Assembly: GCA_013368325.1 (NCBI GenBank) | Contig: JAACJK010000058.1 | Location: 186,001-250,000 of the forward strand | DNA: 64,000 nucleotides | Reading direction: 5' to 3' | From: Ephemerocybe angulata | Taxonomy: Eukaryota; Basidiomycota; Agaricomycetes; Agaricales; Psathyrellaceae | Part shown: positions 47,906 to 59,584 of the stretch, one piece after another | How positions within the stretch are numbered: position 1 is the first letter of the stretch | How the letters are laid out: every line of letters starts with the position of its first letter | Program-made: the position numbers and the translations under genes | Notes under the pieces: model-generated | Database searches by the model: none | Told to the model about the DNA's origin: nothing | Seen by the model: only the letters and a program-made list of their open reading frames with translations

Positions 47906-49512
47906 AGTGGTGTGAGTAGGTGGGCAGGCGACAGAGGAATGTGTGGGGGCCTGGGCGCTTTAAGTTGAATTCAAAGCGCGGTGGGAGCTAGAACTGAGAT
48001 GAAACGAGAAGCTGGAGTCAGCGGTGCTTCGCCGGGGAGTCGCAGGGGCGTAGACCCAAGGACCAAGTGAGAAATGCAGGCATACCGACGACCGTAACAG
48101 CCCTTATATGTTCCGCTGGCTATTGTTGTCGTATGATCTTCTGGTCCAGGAATGGATGGATGAACTTGAAGTCTTGGACGCCGGGCTTCAATTAGGTATA
48201 GTGCGTTTGCTTCAACAGGTTTCCTTTCGTGGCTTCAGGCGTGGCTGGTCACAACGACAATGGTGCCCGACGCAGGGTGATGCGCTGGCTATTGTCGCGG
48301 GGCTAAGAGCCGAGTGTGCACGGGCCTCGTCGTCGTCAGTCAAGCACCAAGCGGACAAACAGGCGAACGGGAAAGGACAGAAAGCAAGCCGTGACACGAA
48401 GGGGGAGGAGGGAAGAAACCGCGACACCGTTGTCGTACCACCCCAAACTCTCAGCCCACTTGATGTGATTTTCTTTTTTCCACATTTCCTATTTTTATTT
48501 TCCTGCACCGCCGAATTACGCGTATTGCGCCCGGGCTTCTTACAGGTACAGCCTCCGGATTGGCTGGCGTCCCCGCGGGAGGCCGGTGCCGGGCACCCGG
48601 CGACCCCCTCGTCTCCCCTTTTCCCGCTTGCATTTCACCACCACCACAGCGATGATGCAAATCCAAATCCAACCCCACAGGCCCCCACAGGGGGCGGGGC
48701 GCACTCCCTGGCGCTTCTATCTGCCGCTCCAGGACCATGCGCCTGCCTGTTCGCGTCCTCTGCCCCTTGGAGAATCGACCTCCGTCCAAGTCTCGTCTCC
48801 AGGTCTCGTGAACTGTGATACACACACACACGTTCCTCTACGTTCCTCCTTTCGTGCCTCCGATAGTTCCCCCTCCACCAGCCTATTCCATTCGCAGCGC
48901 ACCACTGCGCCATTATCACACACGATGCACAATTACGCGACGACGATTCTATAACCCGGGCAAAGTTGTCAACGTACGCGAAAAGGCCCTGCGCACACAC
49001 AGTGCACACACATAGACTATCCCTTTCGAAGCGCCTGATGCCAGATACCTGGGCGTCTGGTCGTCTGTGTGTGCAGGGTCGCGATTTATCTTTCGTATCC
49101 TCTGCTCCCGTGTGTACTCTTTCTCCTCGCCTCCGTACTCTCAGGAAATATTCTCCACAAGACGTATGTCACTCAAATAGCTCTTGTCAAGTATGATTCC
49201 TGGTCATATGCGTACTCTGCGGCAGTGGCGATCGCGCTAGGGATAACGCGAGGCGAAGCGGCGCGACCAGCGCCTGCGTCACATTAGTGGCGGCTCACCG
49301 TACCTCACTAGACGCTCGTGTCCATCCTGAAACCCCCTAGACTCTGTGTGATCAGTGTACATTCACGCGGCGGCACCTACTAGTACCTTACTAATTCCTG
49401 GCCTAACGACATACCCCTTGCCTCGGGCCAGCCTTGCTAAAGCTTGCTAACTCGCCATTTCACTGCATTTCTAGGGACCACCCGCCAACTTCCTGCCCCA
49501 AACGGTGCACTC
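47906..49512. other. upstream region of HMG-CoA reductase, left flank of the transposon
   Basis: Holds the reductase promoter and 5' leader. A plus-strand frame at 48108-48818 is open for 236 codons but has no family resemblance and a biased composition, so I do not call it. CA repeats occur at 48,820-48,830 and 48,990-49,015. Nothing else is supported up to the transposon edge. Confidence 0.45.
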
Positions 49513-49519
49513 CATTACC
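49513..49519. repeat. 7-bp flanking direct repeat, left of transposon copy 1
   Basis: CATTACC sits directly left of the first terminal repeat. The same 7 bases occur at 60323-60329, between copy 1 and copy 2. This is the expected position of a target-site duplication. Confidence 0.7.
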
Positions 49520-49541
49520 CCCAGTGAGAATGCCGCCTCAG
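49520..49541 (+). repeat. left terminal inverted repeat, copy 1
   Basis: Starts CCCAGTGAGAATGCC. It pairs with 60301-60322 with mismatches at positions 8, 17 and 20 of 22. Weaker similarity continues inward (CTGAAA and CGGA blocks on both sides). Confidence 0.8.
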
Positions 49542-49840
49542 CCAAACTGAAAGGGCCGGAACTGGGCAGGCCGGAGCGGAGCTGAACAGATTCCAGCGGA
49601 GCTAATCTGAGCGCCGAATTCAACGTCTCAATGATCCGAGAAATCTGAAGCAATCTGGCTCTGTCCGAGACTGTCTGCTTCGCGCGTCCATCCACAGCCC
49701 CTGGCCAGGACCCTATGCATTTGAAGCCTGCGTCCCCCTTACGGCGAGGTTTGGGCGCGTAATGGAACGGACCCCTTTCTAACAGCAGAAGATGGTTGGA
49801 GCACAGTAATTGGGAGCAGTGGGGTTGTGTGTACTCAGGA

Positions 49841-50160
49841 GGTGCGTCGCAATGGTTGTGCAGGCTTCCGTTCATACTAACACTGTCCGTATGGCTGTAT
49901 TCAGACAGGTAAGGTAGCTCTTCTACTCGGAGGGGGATTCGCCACTCGCTAGCAGTATCAAAGCGCAGCGGGGAGATTTAGGATGCGGGCATGTTAAACA
50001 GGTACGTCGCAGTGGATGTGCGGCCTTCCGTTCATACTAACACCACTCGTATGACTGTATTCAGGCAGGTAAGATAGCTCTTCTACTCGGAGGGGATTTG
50101 CTAGTAGCCAGTGGTATCGAAGCGCAGCAGGGAGATTTGGGATAGGTCTCGCAGGAAGGT
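49841..50160 (+). repeat. 160-bp tandem duplication near the transposon left end
   Basis: Two diverged units begin at 49841 (GGTGCGTCGC) and 50001 (GGTACGTCGC). Both contain TTCCGTTCATACTAACAC, a TTCAG-CAGGTAAG block, and CTCTTCTACTCGGAGG. Each TTCAG/CAGGTAAG block resembles a subterminal repeat and also a splice donor, so this may be a duplicated noncoding leader. The same pair recurs in copy 2 at 60651-60970. Confidence 0.75.
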
Positions 50161-50506
50161 GTGTTCACAAATGCCTATCAATGTGTATCATTCCTCACTT
50201 TGAACTATTTCTAGGGCAATTGCAGGAGTTCTGGTACTTGGATCCAATTCTGTATCCCTGGTTCGCAGTCCGTATACGACCAGGGGAGAATCCACACAGA
50301 AAACAAGTATCAGTGTACCTGGAATGTAGTAGAACCAGCTATGATGAATACCACTCCCCTTTCGCTTTCACAGCACCTCCAGAGGTATATAAGAAACAGA
50401 CCCGGCTGCTTCAACAGACTCAAGCTACTATTTCAAGCACAACAGTACGTACACCTCTCTGGTTTCAAATAGGCGGAAAGCTGACTTCTGTTCTCACTAC
50501 AGAGCT

Positions 50507-53500
50507 ATGCCAAATCCAAAGAACCGACAACGCTGCTGGTGCTCCAAGGACAACGGCAGAGAACGAAGCCGCAACACTGTTCGCCGTCACAAGAAAGAAA
50601 CGGCGCGTCTCATCCCGTCGTTCCCTGGTGCAGACGCGGACGATGGATCTGAGTCAGAAGTCAGTGTAACCAGTTCGTACTCGGGAGACTCCGAGGCAGG
50701 CCCATCGTCGCCTAAGCGCCGGAGAATGGTATGTGTTTACATTCATTTAATGAAATCATGGCGTTAACGCTGCACGTAGCACACTCCGAGTCCGCAACCT
50801 GCTCCGAATCCAGAGCCAGACTCTCCGTCCCCAGAGGAACACACTCCCAGCCCGCAGCCAAGTCTCGGAGGCCCAGAGCCACAGCAGGAAGTCATTGTGA
50901 GTTAGCCTTCGATTCAATGTCATTTCGTATACTCATACATGACTACAGCCTGCTGCTCCTGCCGCCGTTCCAGATCTTCCTGGTGGTGGTCCAGCGCCTG
51001 ATAGTGACTCAGAGTCCGAGGACGACGACGCCGACAACGCTGCACGCGGAGCCCAAGATATTGCCGCTGCCCAGGCGCTCGATGCACAGAGTGCGCAAGC
51101 CCAACTTACTGCACTTCCAGAAGAGCACGAAATTCCTCCTTCTCTCGTTGATCATGTCGAGACCACCCAGATATTCATTCGTCACATTCGCGAGGCGACT
51201 CTTGACAACGGGAAATTAGACCAGAAGACTATCCACCACCTCCGTGATCCTCAGGCCCCCGACCTCAACTTCGCTGACACCGATGTCCGGCTGTGCATGG
51301 ATATCTACATTGCAGCATGCCGTTCGTCGGAGGAGGTATACAGGGGTGTCCGCCGTGCAATCCAGTTTCATTTCCCCGAGACCGAACCACTGTCCCTCGA
51401 AGCTATCCGCAAGGCCGTGGCAGAGATTGCTGGCGTACGCCCTATTCTCGACGACATTTGCGTCAACTCATGCCATGCCTTTGTTGGTGATTGGGCGGAC
51501 GAGTCCCAGTGCAAGAAGTGTGGTGCAGACCGGTGGCTTACCACAACCCGGGGGAAGCGTATACCACAAAAGCAAATGACGACCATCCCCCTGGGACCCC
51601 AGCTAGCTGCTCTTCGGCGCTCTCGCGATTCTGCTCGCCTTTTGCGCTACAGAGACAGGCGCACGAAGGAAATTCTTCGGCTCATTGAGAATGCTAATCA
51701 GGGCCTGGATGAAGACGAAGAACCTACACTACCTCCCGACTTTGTATTTGACGACATTGTCTGTGGTGCCGACTATCTCGACCTATACCAAGACCACAAC
51801 ATGGGCGAAAATGACACTCTAGTCAGTTTCTCCCTTGATGGCGCCAAGCTCTATCGGAACCGCGACTCGGACACTTGGATAGGTATCTGGATTGTCCAGG
51901 ACTATGACCCTTCCATACGCTTCAAGCGGAAGTACGTTCTCCCTGCGTTCATCGTCCCCGGCCCCAAGAAGCCCAAGATTTTGGACTCTTGTACATTCCG
52001 CACGTTCCATCATCTATCTGCAATTCAGCGGGAGGACCAGGGTCGAGGAATCAGAATGTGGGATGCGGAGAAGCAGACTGTGGTTCAAAGCCGCACATTT
52101 TTCTTCCTGGCAACTGCGGATGCGGTTGCTTTGCCGGAGATGGATGGAAGAGTCGGCCACCATGGAGCGCACGGGTGTCGTCTGGGCTGCCCCATGAAAG
52201 GGCATCATCGAGGTTCGGGTCACTACTACCCTGTCCACCTTTTACCCAGCAACTACACGCGGATGGACTGCATGCACCCCGATGTTGATTTGGGCGAGGT
52301 GGCTGCCTACTCGTCTTCCGAGTCGACAGACCGCTACCTCGAACAACTACAGACTGTGATCAACTCCAGGGATGAAGCTGATTTTGCGGAGAACCGGAAA
52401 CTTGCAGGCATTAGCAAACCGTCAATTCTCGCTGGACTTCTTCCTAACCGCATGCTCCCCCTCCCTCGCTGCTTCTCCGTTGACCTGATGCACCTCGTCT
52501 GCATTAACTCCACTGAATTTCTCATCTCTCTCTGGAGAGGTAATCCCGCAGATCTCTGTGTCACCACTACCGATAAGATGGCAAACTGGGATTGGCGTGT
52601 ACTCACAGGCCAGAGGTGGATTGACCACGGCGAGCTAGTAGGGAGATCTCGGCAATATTTTCCTGCCATATTCCACCGGCCTCCTCGGAATCCAGCGGAG
52701 AAGATCAACAGCGGCTACAAGGCCACTGAGTACTACCTCTACGTTTACGGCCTGGGTCCAGCATACTTCCGCACCCTCCTGCCGAGGGTGTACTGGCAGA
52801 ATTTCTGCAAGCTGGTTCGAGCTGTCCGAATCCTCCTCCAGCGCGCCATTACAAAATCCCAGCTTGAAGATGCACAGATCTATATCAACCAATTCGTGGA
52901 AGAGTACGAATGGATCTACTATGGCCGTCGTGTTGACCGCATGCATTTTTGTCGTCCCTGGATCCACACACTCCTCCATTGCCCTAGTGAGGTCCTACGG
53001 TTGGGCCCAGGAGCATGCTACTCCCAGTTCACAATGGAGCGAGCAATTGGCGACTATGGCCGTGACATCCGCCAACCTTCCAATCCATTTGGAAATCTCT
53101 CTCGGATAATTGAACGCCATGCCCAGCTCAACGCGCTTTATAGCGTCTACCCAGAACTTGCTCCATCTTCCGCATTCCAGCCATCCAAGTCAGATTTGGA
53201 TCTGGGAAATGGGTATGCATTCCTCCACCCGACATCTGGCACGGCGAAGAGTATCCTCGGGCGTCATGGCATGTATTTGATTGATACCCTTGGAACCTCC
53301 ATGATTCTGTGGTATGGTCGTGTTCGCCTGAGTAATGGTCAGATCATTCGCAGTGCATACCGCGATAGTCGGCTTTCCAACCCAGAGCACCGTGTCACTC
53401 GAAACGCAAAGGTGTGCTCCCTCTCTCAAATCTCAGGCATATCCATTTTGACACTGGGTTTAGATCAAGTTTGGGGGCCAAGTTCGCTTTGCCGAGGTCC

Positions 53501-53790
53501 AGTTCTACTTTCGACTTGAAGGGAACAATAACTGGTCTCCAAAAGCACTTGTTTCGCTCTACTCTGAAGCAGACCCAGAACTTTTTGCAGACTCGTATGG
53601 GACACTTTATGCATGCAGGTACCAGGGTGACGATGGGCTGAGAATCATCAACATTACTGATATCATTAGCCTTGTCTCGATGCAGCCAATGCCTCCTGGT
53701 GACCGAGAGGATTTGTTTTTTGCGGTGGAGAAATCAGGCTTAGAGGATGTTATGGAGCTTCTGGATGATGGAAACGACAACGAGGACTGA
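50507..53790 (+). CDS. tnp2-family transposase, copy 1
   Basis: DNA transposase of 1,042 residues from exons 50507-50728, 50780-50896, 50949-53411 and 53464-53790; all introns keep frame. The N-terminus has a Cys/His site of the kind seen in fungal tnp2 proteins (CWC near residue 10, TVRRH near 28). Then comes a Pro/Ser/Glu-rich linker with repeated TPSPQP. A second zinc site spans about 284-304 (CVNSCHAFVG, then CKKCGADRW). The core begins at FSLDGAKLYRNRDSDTW (about residues 408-424). It continues with KRKYVLPAFIVPGPKKPK, the HHGAHGCRLGC zinc-like loop, DLMHLVCIN, RPPRNPAEKINSGYKATEYY and ERAIGDYGRDIRQPSNPF. These are the standard landmarks of fungal CACTA-type transposases. The last exon (VRFAEVQFYFRLE, then YGTLYACRYQG) is the usual C-terminal beta domain. 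The frame is fully intact. Confidence 0.92.
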
Positions 53791-55578
53791 TTCATGTATG
53801 ACCCGTTTATATACAACAACAATTATGATTTATCAATCCTCGGGTACGTTAGGCGCTGGGGAAACCTCACATAACGATTATGTAAGATGACAAATATTGA
53901 TGGCACGTGCGCGCCGCCCGGTGCGCTGTCATCAAACTTTTCTCTCTTCTCTCTTCTTACCTTCCTTCCTTTCCATCGCCTCCTCCTCTCCTTCCCTCTC
54001 TCTCTCACACACTTTCGGGCGCGATGATGCAGGAGGACACGACAGCTGGGGCAAATGACTGGTGCGCCCTTACTTTGAGTCTCCTTTCCCCCTCCCTTCC
54101 CTTCTACCATGCCGCTGAAGCGCCCGCCCCGGCTCTTGACTCCACACCAGGAATCGTTCACGGATTGCGGGCGCAGACGCGTTTATCAACCCCCCCACTT
54201 CCTTTTTTCGTATTGACTGTCGTTAACTACTGCCGTTAGTAGCATGAATACCGCGTCGTCATGTGGCGACGGCAGAGCGTTAGTCGAGCTTGGTAGGTTT
54301 TTTCTTTCATTCTTTCATGTACGGTGGGTCGCCGAGGGATGGCGCCGCGCGGGGCACATCGCGTAGCGACGTCCCGACTCGACCTGCCATGCTGAATACT
54401 CGTAGTGACTCAATGCTGACTCTGTCCGCTGCTTTTTCCCTAGCTTGACAACGGCCACACCCTGCCCCAAAGCCACCCTCCGCCCCTTCGTGCTTTCCAT
54501 TCCCCTTCACCCGTCTCCACCACCACCATCAGCGCCCGCCGGTTGTCGCCCATCCGCCTCCTTTGCTGCCCGACACGGCAGCCTGGAGACGTGCGTGCTC
54601 TCCTTGATGCGGGAGAGTGCGTGGATGTGTGCGAACACATCTACCGCCGCCATCCACTCCTTGCTGCTCGATGCGGCGGCTCGGAGACGTGCTCTCCTCG
54701 ATGCGAGAGAGTGCGTGGATGTGCTGGTGCGTCCGTCCCATCCACCTCCTTGCTGCTCGATGCGGCGGCTCGGAGAAGCACTCTTCTCGATGCGGGAGAG
54801 TGCGTGGATGTGCGCGAATTCCACCTCCTTGCTGCTCGATGCGGCGGCTTGGAGAAGCACTCTCCTCGATGCGGGAGAGTGCGTGGATGTACGAGCACAT
54901 GCACCACTGCCATCCACTCCTTGCCGCTCGATGCGGCGGCTTGCAGGCGCACTCTCCTCGATGCGGGAGGGTGCGTGGATGTGCAGTGCGCGCCGTTACG
55001 AGAATGCATTGGTACGAGGCCTTCCCTTAGTTTAACCCTATACCTTGGCCAGAGATGCGATGAAGGAGTTGGAGCTTCTTCGCCGCGGGTTGGAGGGGAG
55101 ATTGGCGCGCGAGGAGGAGGTGGAGGCTGCGGTGGTGGATAGGCGCCGAGACCTGTTGACGAAGTCCTCGAGGTCGATCCGGGGGAATGGCGTCATGCGT
55201 TGGCACGAAGTTGCGCATGTCGTCGTCGTCACCCTTCGGGTGTAGGTGTGGTGGTAGACAGCAGGGCAGCAGCCTCGCTGCTTTGTTGTTGATGTTGGGG
55301 CATGTGCACGGCGTCTTCGTCATCGTTGATAGCAAGCTGTGTTGTGTACGAATCTCTAATAAAATTGTGAGTTCTGCACACCTGACTGAGAGGTAGTGAG
55401 GGGTGTATAGCATCCCCTGGCCCCATCGAAATCGAATGGGAGGTGGTTTTGGCGCACTTCCCAATGTATGGGCGCCTGTGGGCCGGCAAATTCCCGAATC
55501 AAATCCCACGTTAATTCAGACTTCTTGAACTGACGCGTTCGAAGTGCGACGCGTCTCACCCTCCTTCCTACCTGCAAT
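53791..55578. other. transposon interior without a supported gene
   Basis: Lies between transposase and accessory gene A. It includes a T/C-rich stretch (53,930-54,010) and the minisatellite at 54.6-55.0 kb. A short plus-strand frame at 55,045-55,245 is Glu/Arg-rich (KELELLRRGLEGRLAREEE) and could be a captured coding scrap. I do not call it a gene. Confidence 0.45.
54597..54985 (+). repeat. minisatellite of five 80-94 bp units
   Basis: The core GATGCGGGAGAGTGCGTGGA recurs at 54606, 54700, 54789, 54869 and 54960 (with small changes). The units are spaced 94, 89, 80 and 91 bases, and most also contain CTCGATGCGGCGGCT. Unit length varies by small deletions. Reading frames through it are open on both strands only because the units lack stop codons. 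Confidence 0.85.
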
Positions 55579-56415
55579 ATGGATCTAACCTCTACGGTAG
55601 CTAGCATTTCGGACATGTCCCCGGCTTTAGTTTCCTCTGGCCGCGCCTATCCGCCAATAATACCGGTAAGCTCGAAAAACTGGTTGTAACAGTCACCTAA
55701 TCTACATTCGGGCCTCGTGCAGTACTACGATGTAACCGACGAACGCTACGACATTACAGAAGACCCTAACTGGATTGAAGATTCCCAGGGAAGACTCTAC
55801 CACAACTCCGAGACTCAGAGAGTCTTTGATCAGTACATTGCAAGTCGGGACAGGTATGTTATGGTTTCCCTCTACCTGTCACTTTCTTTGAACCTTCTCC
55901 AAGTGAACTCCATGTTGCGGAGTCCCAGTCCTCCACAGAGCTTATAGACGGACTTGGTCCAGCTCAGGATAGCCTCCTTCTTCCCACAGAAACTGCACTG
56001 GTAAAGCCGTATGCAGAAGTGGCCAAACAGGTCAATTTCTTGTGCTCGGGCACCCCAGGGGAGGCTAGTACAGATGATGACGATAACAGCGGTGACTATA
56101 TCAAGGTGCGTTTGCTCTCATCTTATTTTTGTGCCTCTGACTTACTCTCATCAGGCGACTATTGCTTCAATTCGGGCGCGCAAGGTTCGCAACCGCCGAA
56201 AGTACACCGCGCAGAAGATCCAGAAGAAAACGGCTTCTCGTATTCACCGGGCACTTTGGACACAATTTGAGCATGCCCAAGACATGATTGTGGAGGCATG
56301 GTGGGCAGGAGAAAAGGCTGCTGCCGTAAAGAAGCGCAAAGACGCTTTAGAGGCCGCTCGCCATCGCATTACCCTTCTTGATCGAGTTATTGAGGACCGA
56401 AAACTTCTGTATTAA
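55579..56415 (+). CDS. transposon accessory gene A, hypothetical
   Basis: Protein of 226 residues from exons 55579-55665, 55723-55853, 55904-56105 and 56155-56415. All junctions are GT-AG and in frame. The family is not recognised. The first half is Asp/Glu/Tyr-rich (YYDVTDERYDITEDPNW). The last exon is strongly basic and helical (IRARKVRNRRKYTAQKIQKK, then a Lys/Ala/Arg coiled-coil-like end KKRKDALEAARHRITLLD). Its place between transposase and gene B, on the same strand and inside the terminal repeats, suggests an element-encoded DNA-binding or regulatory protein comparable in role to TNPA of En/Spm. That role is inference from position and charge. The right half of copy 2 lies beyond the window, so its second copy cannot be compared here. 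Confidence 0.72.
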
Positions 56416-56606
56416 ACAGTAGAATTACTGATACCTCAGCCTAAAATAGTTATGCCTTTCTGTGCCTCCCAAAGCCATACAACCGCCCGCTGCTGGGAAG
56501 CCTGAGGGGAATTGCCTTTGGATATAAACAAAGCACAACACAATTTGGAGGCGCGTCCAAACGCGGGGACGCGTAACCTTTCTTTCCCTCTCTATACCCC
56601 TCCATC

Positions 56607-59584
56607 ATGTCGATCCCTTACTTTGATATGGCACAGCTGGATCCCAACCTTGGACGCGATTATGCCGACCGACACCATCGTCCCCGCAATGCTGAGCACA
56701 ACTCTTACGACCAACGCCATCTTCCTCGCGACCGCGACCGTGACCGCAATCATATCAGTGAGAACGATTTTCTTCTCACATAGAGGCGGGTTCACGAGAC
56801 TAACCGCAATCTAGGTCACGACACCGAGCCTCAGGGCACTGGATCCTACAACCAACACCATCGTTCCCGCGATGTCGAGCCCCAGGGCAGCAACTATGAC
56901 TCGCACTATCAACCTCGAGACCACAATCCGGTTCGCGATGCGGAGCACTACACTCTGCTAGCATCTGGAAATAGGGCATATATCGGGCTCAATGACCGGG
57001 TTATGGACCTGCAGGTTGACTGCAAGGCTAAAGAGTGCGCTATTCTCTTTTTTTACTGCATATATGCGCTCATAACTCACCAAACTGCCAGCATGCACAT
57101 AGAGACCCTGAAAGACACGATTGCAAAGCTCGAAGCTCGACTTGAGTCAACCGCAGCTTCAAGTTCCTCCTCCTCCACGAATGCCCTTCACGTCGGTGAT
57201 CTCCCTCCAGAGTGTCGCCTTGACCGTAACGACTACAAAAAAGTTCGGTACTGGACAGAGGGACAGTGGAATGCAGTCAAGAACAAAGAGCCCTCTCTTG
57301 GTTTTCTAACGAAGAAGAATGGCGAACCGTTTGAGAATTCTGAGATTGCCCAGTTCACTGATACCGCCTACGGCCTTTTCAACTCCATCTACAAGGCGGG
57401 ACGCGCTCCTCAGTCATGGAAGCGACACCGGGACGATGAAATGGACAAGTACTTCAACATCAACATGATGAAGGCGCACGAACCATTCCGCACTGCAGAT
57501 GGACCCTGGAAAGCGCTCGCGTTTGCCGTCGTCAAGTACCCTGACCACAAGAAGCACAAGCAGCCGGGCTTGGCTTTAGCTATGGCTTCCGCAAAAAGTA
57601 CGTTTGCTATCCCTGCCTGACCTACATACTAATCGCCCCCCTAGAACGCACTGCAGTAGATGCAAAACTATCCGAGTCGGATGACGCCAGCGGCGATGAA
57701 GAGGAGCGAAAGAAACGCGAGGCGAAACAGAAGCGCTTGGCTCGCAAGAAGCACAGGCACGAGGAACAAAAAGGCTCCCTTGAGACTGGCTCAGGTTCCG
57801 CTATGGTTATTGACTTGGAAGCACCAGAAGGCGTTGCCTCTGGATCATCTTGCAGCAGCTCACGATCTCTAGCCTCTGCCGTCACATCTCCCATATCTCC
57901 TACGGATCCGTCGTCGTCTACAATGTTTGCTCCGGCGTCATCTCCAACTGCTGCTCCGTCGTCATCTCCAACTTCTGCTCCGTCTTCGTCTACGACTCCC
58001 GCTCCGTCTTCGTCTACGACTCCCGCTCCGTCGCCGTCATCTACGACTCCCGCTCCATCGCCGTCATCTACGACTCCCGCTCCGTCGTCGTCATCTACGA
58101 CTCCCGCTCCGTCGCCGTCATCTACGACTCCCTCTCCGTCGTCGTCATCTACGACTCCCGCTCTGTCGTCCTCATCAACTCCTGCTCCGTCGTCCTCGTC
58201 AACTTCTGCTCTGTCGTCGCCTACGGCCGCCTCAGTAACTCCTTTGACTCCGAACACTGCAACCTCAGTGACATCTCCCTCTCATGCAGCAGCTTCGTCT
58301 CTTCCAGCTCCTTTAAGCCCAACCTCGAATCAAGATGTCGCGATGGCTCCTCCCGCGCCAGAATCACAGCCAGTCATGCCTCAGATTGCTGCTCCAGTGA
58401 ACTCTCTCTCTCTTGCACCTAGCCCCACTCTTTTAACGTCTCTGATCTCACAGGCTGCTCTGGAGCTGCCTCTTCTATCCTCGATGCCCTCCAGCCTCGC
58501 AGGACCTTCTGCCGACAGCCTGAGTGGACCAAATGATGGCCCCATCAGTGATGCTCACGGATCTACAGCCTCTCCGCCTTCTTCTTCCCCCACGACTTCA
58601 TCTGCTGAAGCTAGGCCAGCTGCTGCTGCTCAGACAACAAGCATTCCTCCGCCTCCAGAAGACGAGGAGCCTGGTAGCTCACTTGACAAAGCTCTTAAAT
58701 ATTGGGACTTGGTTGCGAAAGGTATTGCCAGTAGACGTTCTGATGATGCTAACCTGCGACGACAGAGCCAGGCGCCGGGCTCTGACAACGCGGATGATGG
58801 AGCCCCAAAGGACAATGAAGTTGGAAAGGGCGATGCTCCGCCTAGTGTACGAATTAAGGTATGTGCCCTTTCTCGTCTTGCCATTCCTCCCCGAGCACTC
58901 ACAAGTCCCACCTCCTCTACGTCTGACGGTAGATAAAACCCAGGTTGTACGTGAATCGCTGTCACAACCTATGCACCACTAACGCACTTCTAGGGCGATA
59001 AGCATTCCAAGGTCGAGCGTTGCCGCTGCCGCTGCCGCCGACTTTGCGCTTCGCAACGGAGCACAACCAACTCCCCCCGGCCCAACCCCTCCTCCGCCCG
59101 TGCCCTCTACGACTCCTGTCAGCCCCACTGTGACTCCCGGCACCTTGACAACTCAAGATGGGCCCATTGTTGACCCAGCTTCACCGGAAAGTTCGCCCGT
59201 GGCTCAAGGACCTGCAAGTGGTACGCCGGCTAGTCCAGAGTCAAAGAAAAGGAAGCGAGGAGGACGGGTCGCCAAACCCTGGGAATACCAAGCCGAGATC
59301 GCAAAGGCCAAAAACATGACAGCTCGGTGAGTCCACAATTGTGCTGTCTTCGTACTTTGTGTATCTAATTTGTGCTACATAGCCTTTACTTTGCCCAGGA
59401 TTATATGTCCCGCAAACCGGATACGACGAAGAAGGAGTTTGACGAAGCATGGAAAGGCTTAAGCGAAGCACAGAGGCTTGTGAGTCCCCCATCTTTCCTT
59501 CAATTTGATTATAGTGGTTAAATATGATACTAGCCATACAAAGAACAGCAAGAAACGGGCAAGAAGCAGGCGAAAAAGACCTAG
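56607..59584 (+). CDS. transposon accessory gene B with Ser/Thr/Pro repeat and HMG-box-like end
   Basis: Protein of 861 residues from eight exons: 56607-56757, 56815-57034, 57092-57597, 57645-58858, 58933-58946 (14 bases), 58994-59326, 59383-59479 and 59534-59584. In order it has an Arg/Asp/His-rich start (PRDRDRDRNH) and a short coiled coil at 125-143. Next is a globular block at about 161-285 (CRLDRNDYKKVRYWTEGQWN, then APQSWKRHRDDEMDKYF) of a type I associate with second genes of Agaricomycete DNA transposons. A Lys/Arg-rich linker and a Ser/Thr/Pro repeat at about 395-483 follow. The C-terminus (RLYFAQDYMSRK, then FDEAWKGLSEAQRLPYKEQQ) reads like the second half of an HMG box. A role in binding element ends is inferred, not shown. 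Confidence 0.75.
57950..58215 (+). repeat. 24-27 bp coding minisatellite in accessory gene B
   Basis: About ten units of the type TCGTCATCTACGACTCCCGC encode APSPSSTTP-like nonapeptides and shorter forms. The unit lengths are multiples of three, so the frame is kept. All three forward frames are free of stops across the array. Confidence 0.85.

Noticed and set aside
48108..48818. 236-codon plus-strand frame upstream of HMG-CoA reductase
   Set aside because: The composition is unlike protein, it overlaps the reductase promoter, and it has no recognisable domain.
49471..49875. 134-codon minus-strand frame over the left transposon end, repeated at 60302
   Set aside because: It crosses the element boundary and the terminal repeat, so its end differs between copies. 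It has no family resemblance.
54543..55142. Long open frames on both strands over the minisatellite
   Set aside because: They are open only because the repeat unit lacks stops. Products are repeats with no conserved sequence, and no splice model is supported.
57850..58422. Alternative long frames (VIYDSRS and LRLPLRRRH repeats) over accessory gene B
   Set aside because: They are shadows of the Ser/Thr/Pro repeat. Only the frame joined to the flanking exons of gene B gives a conserved product.
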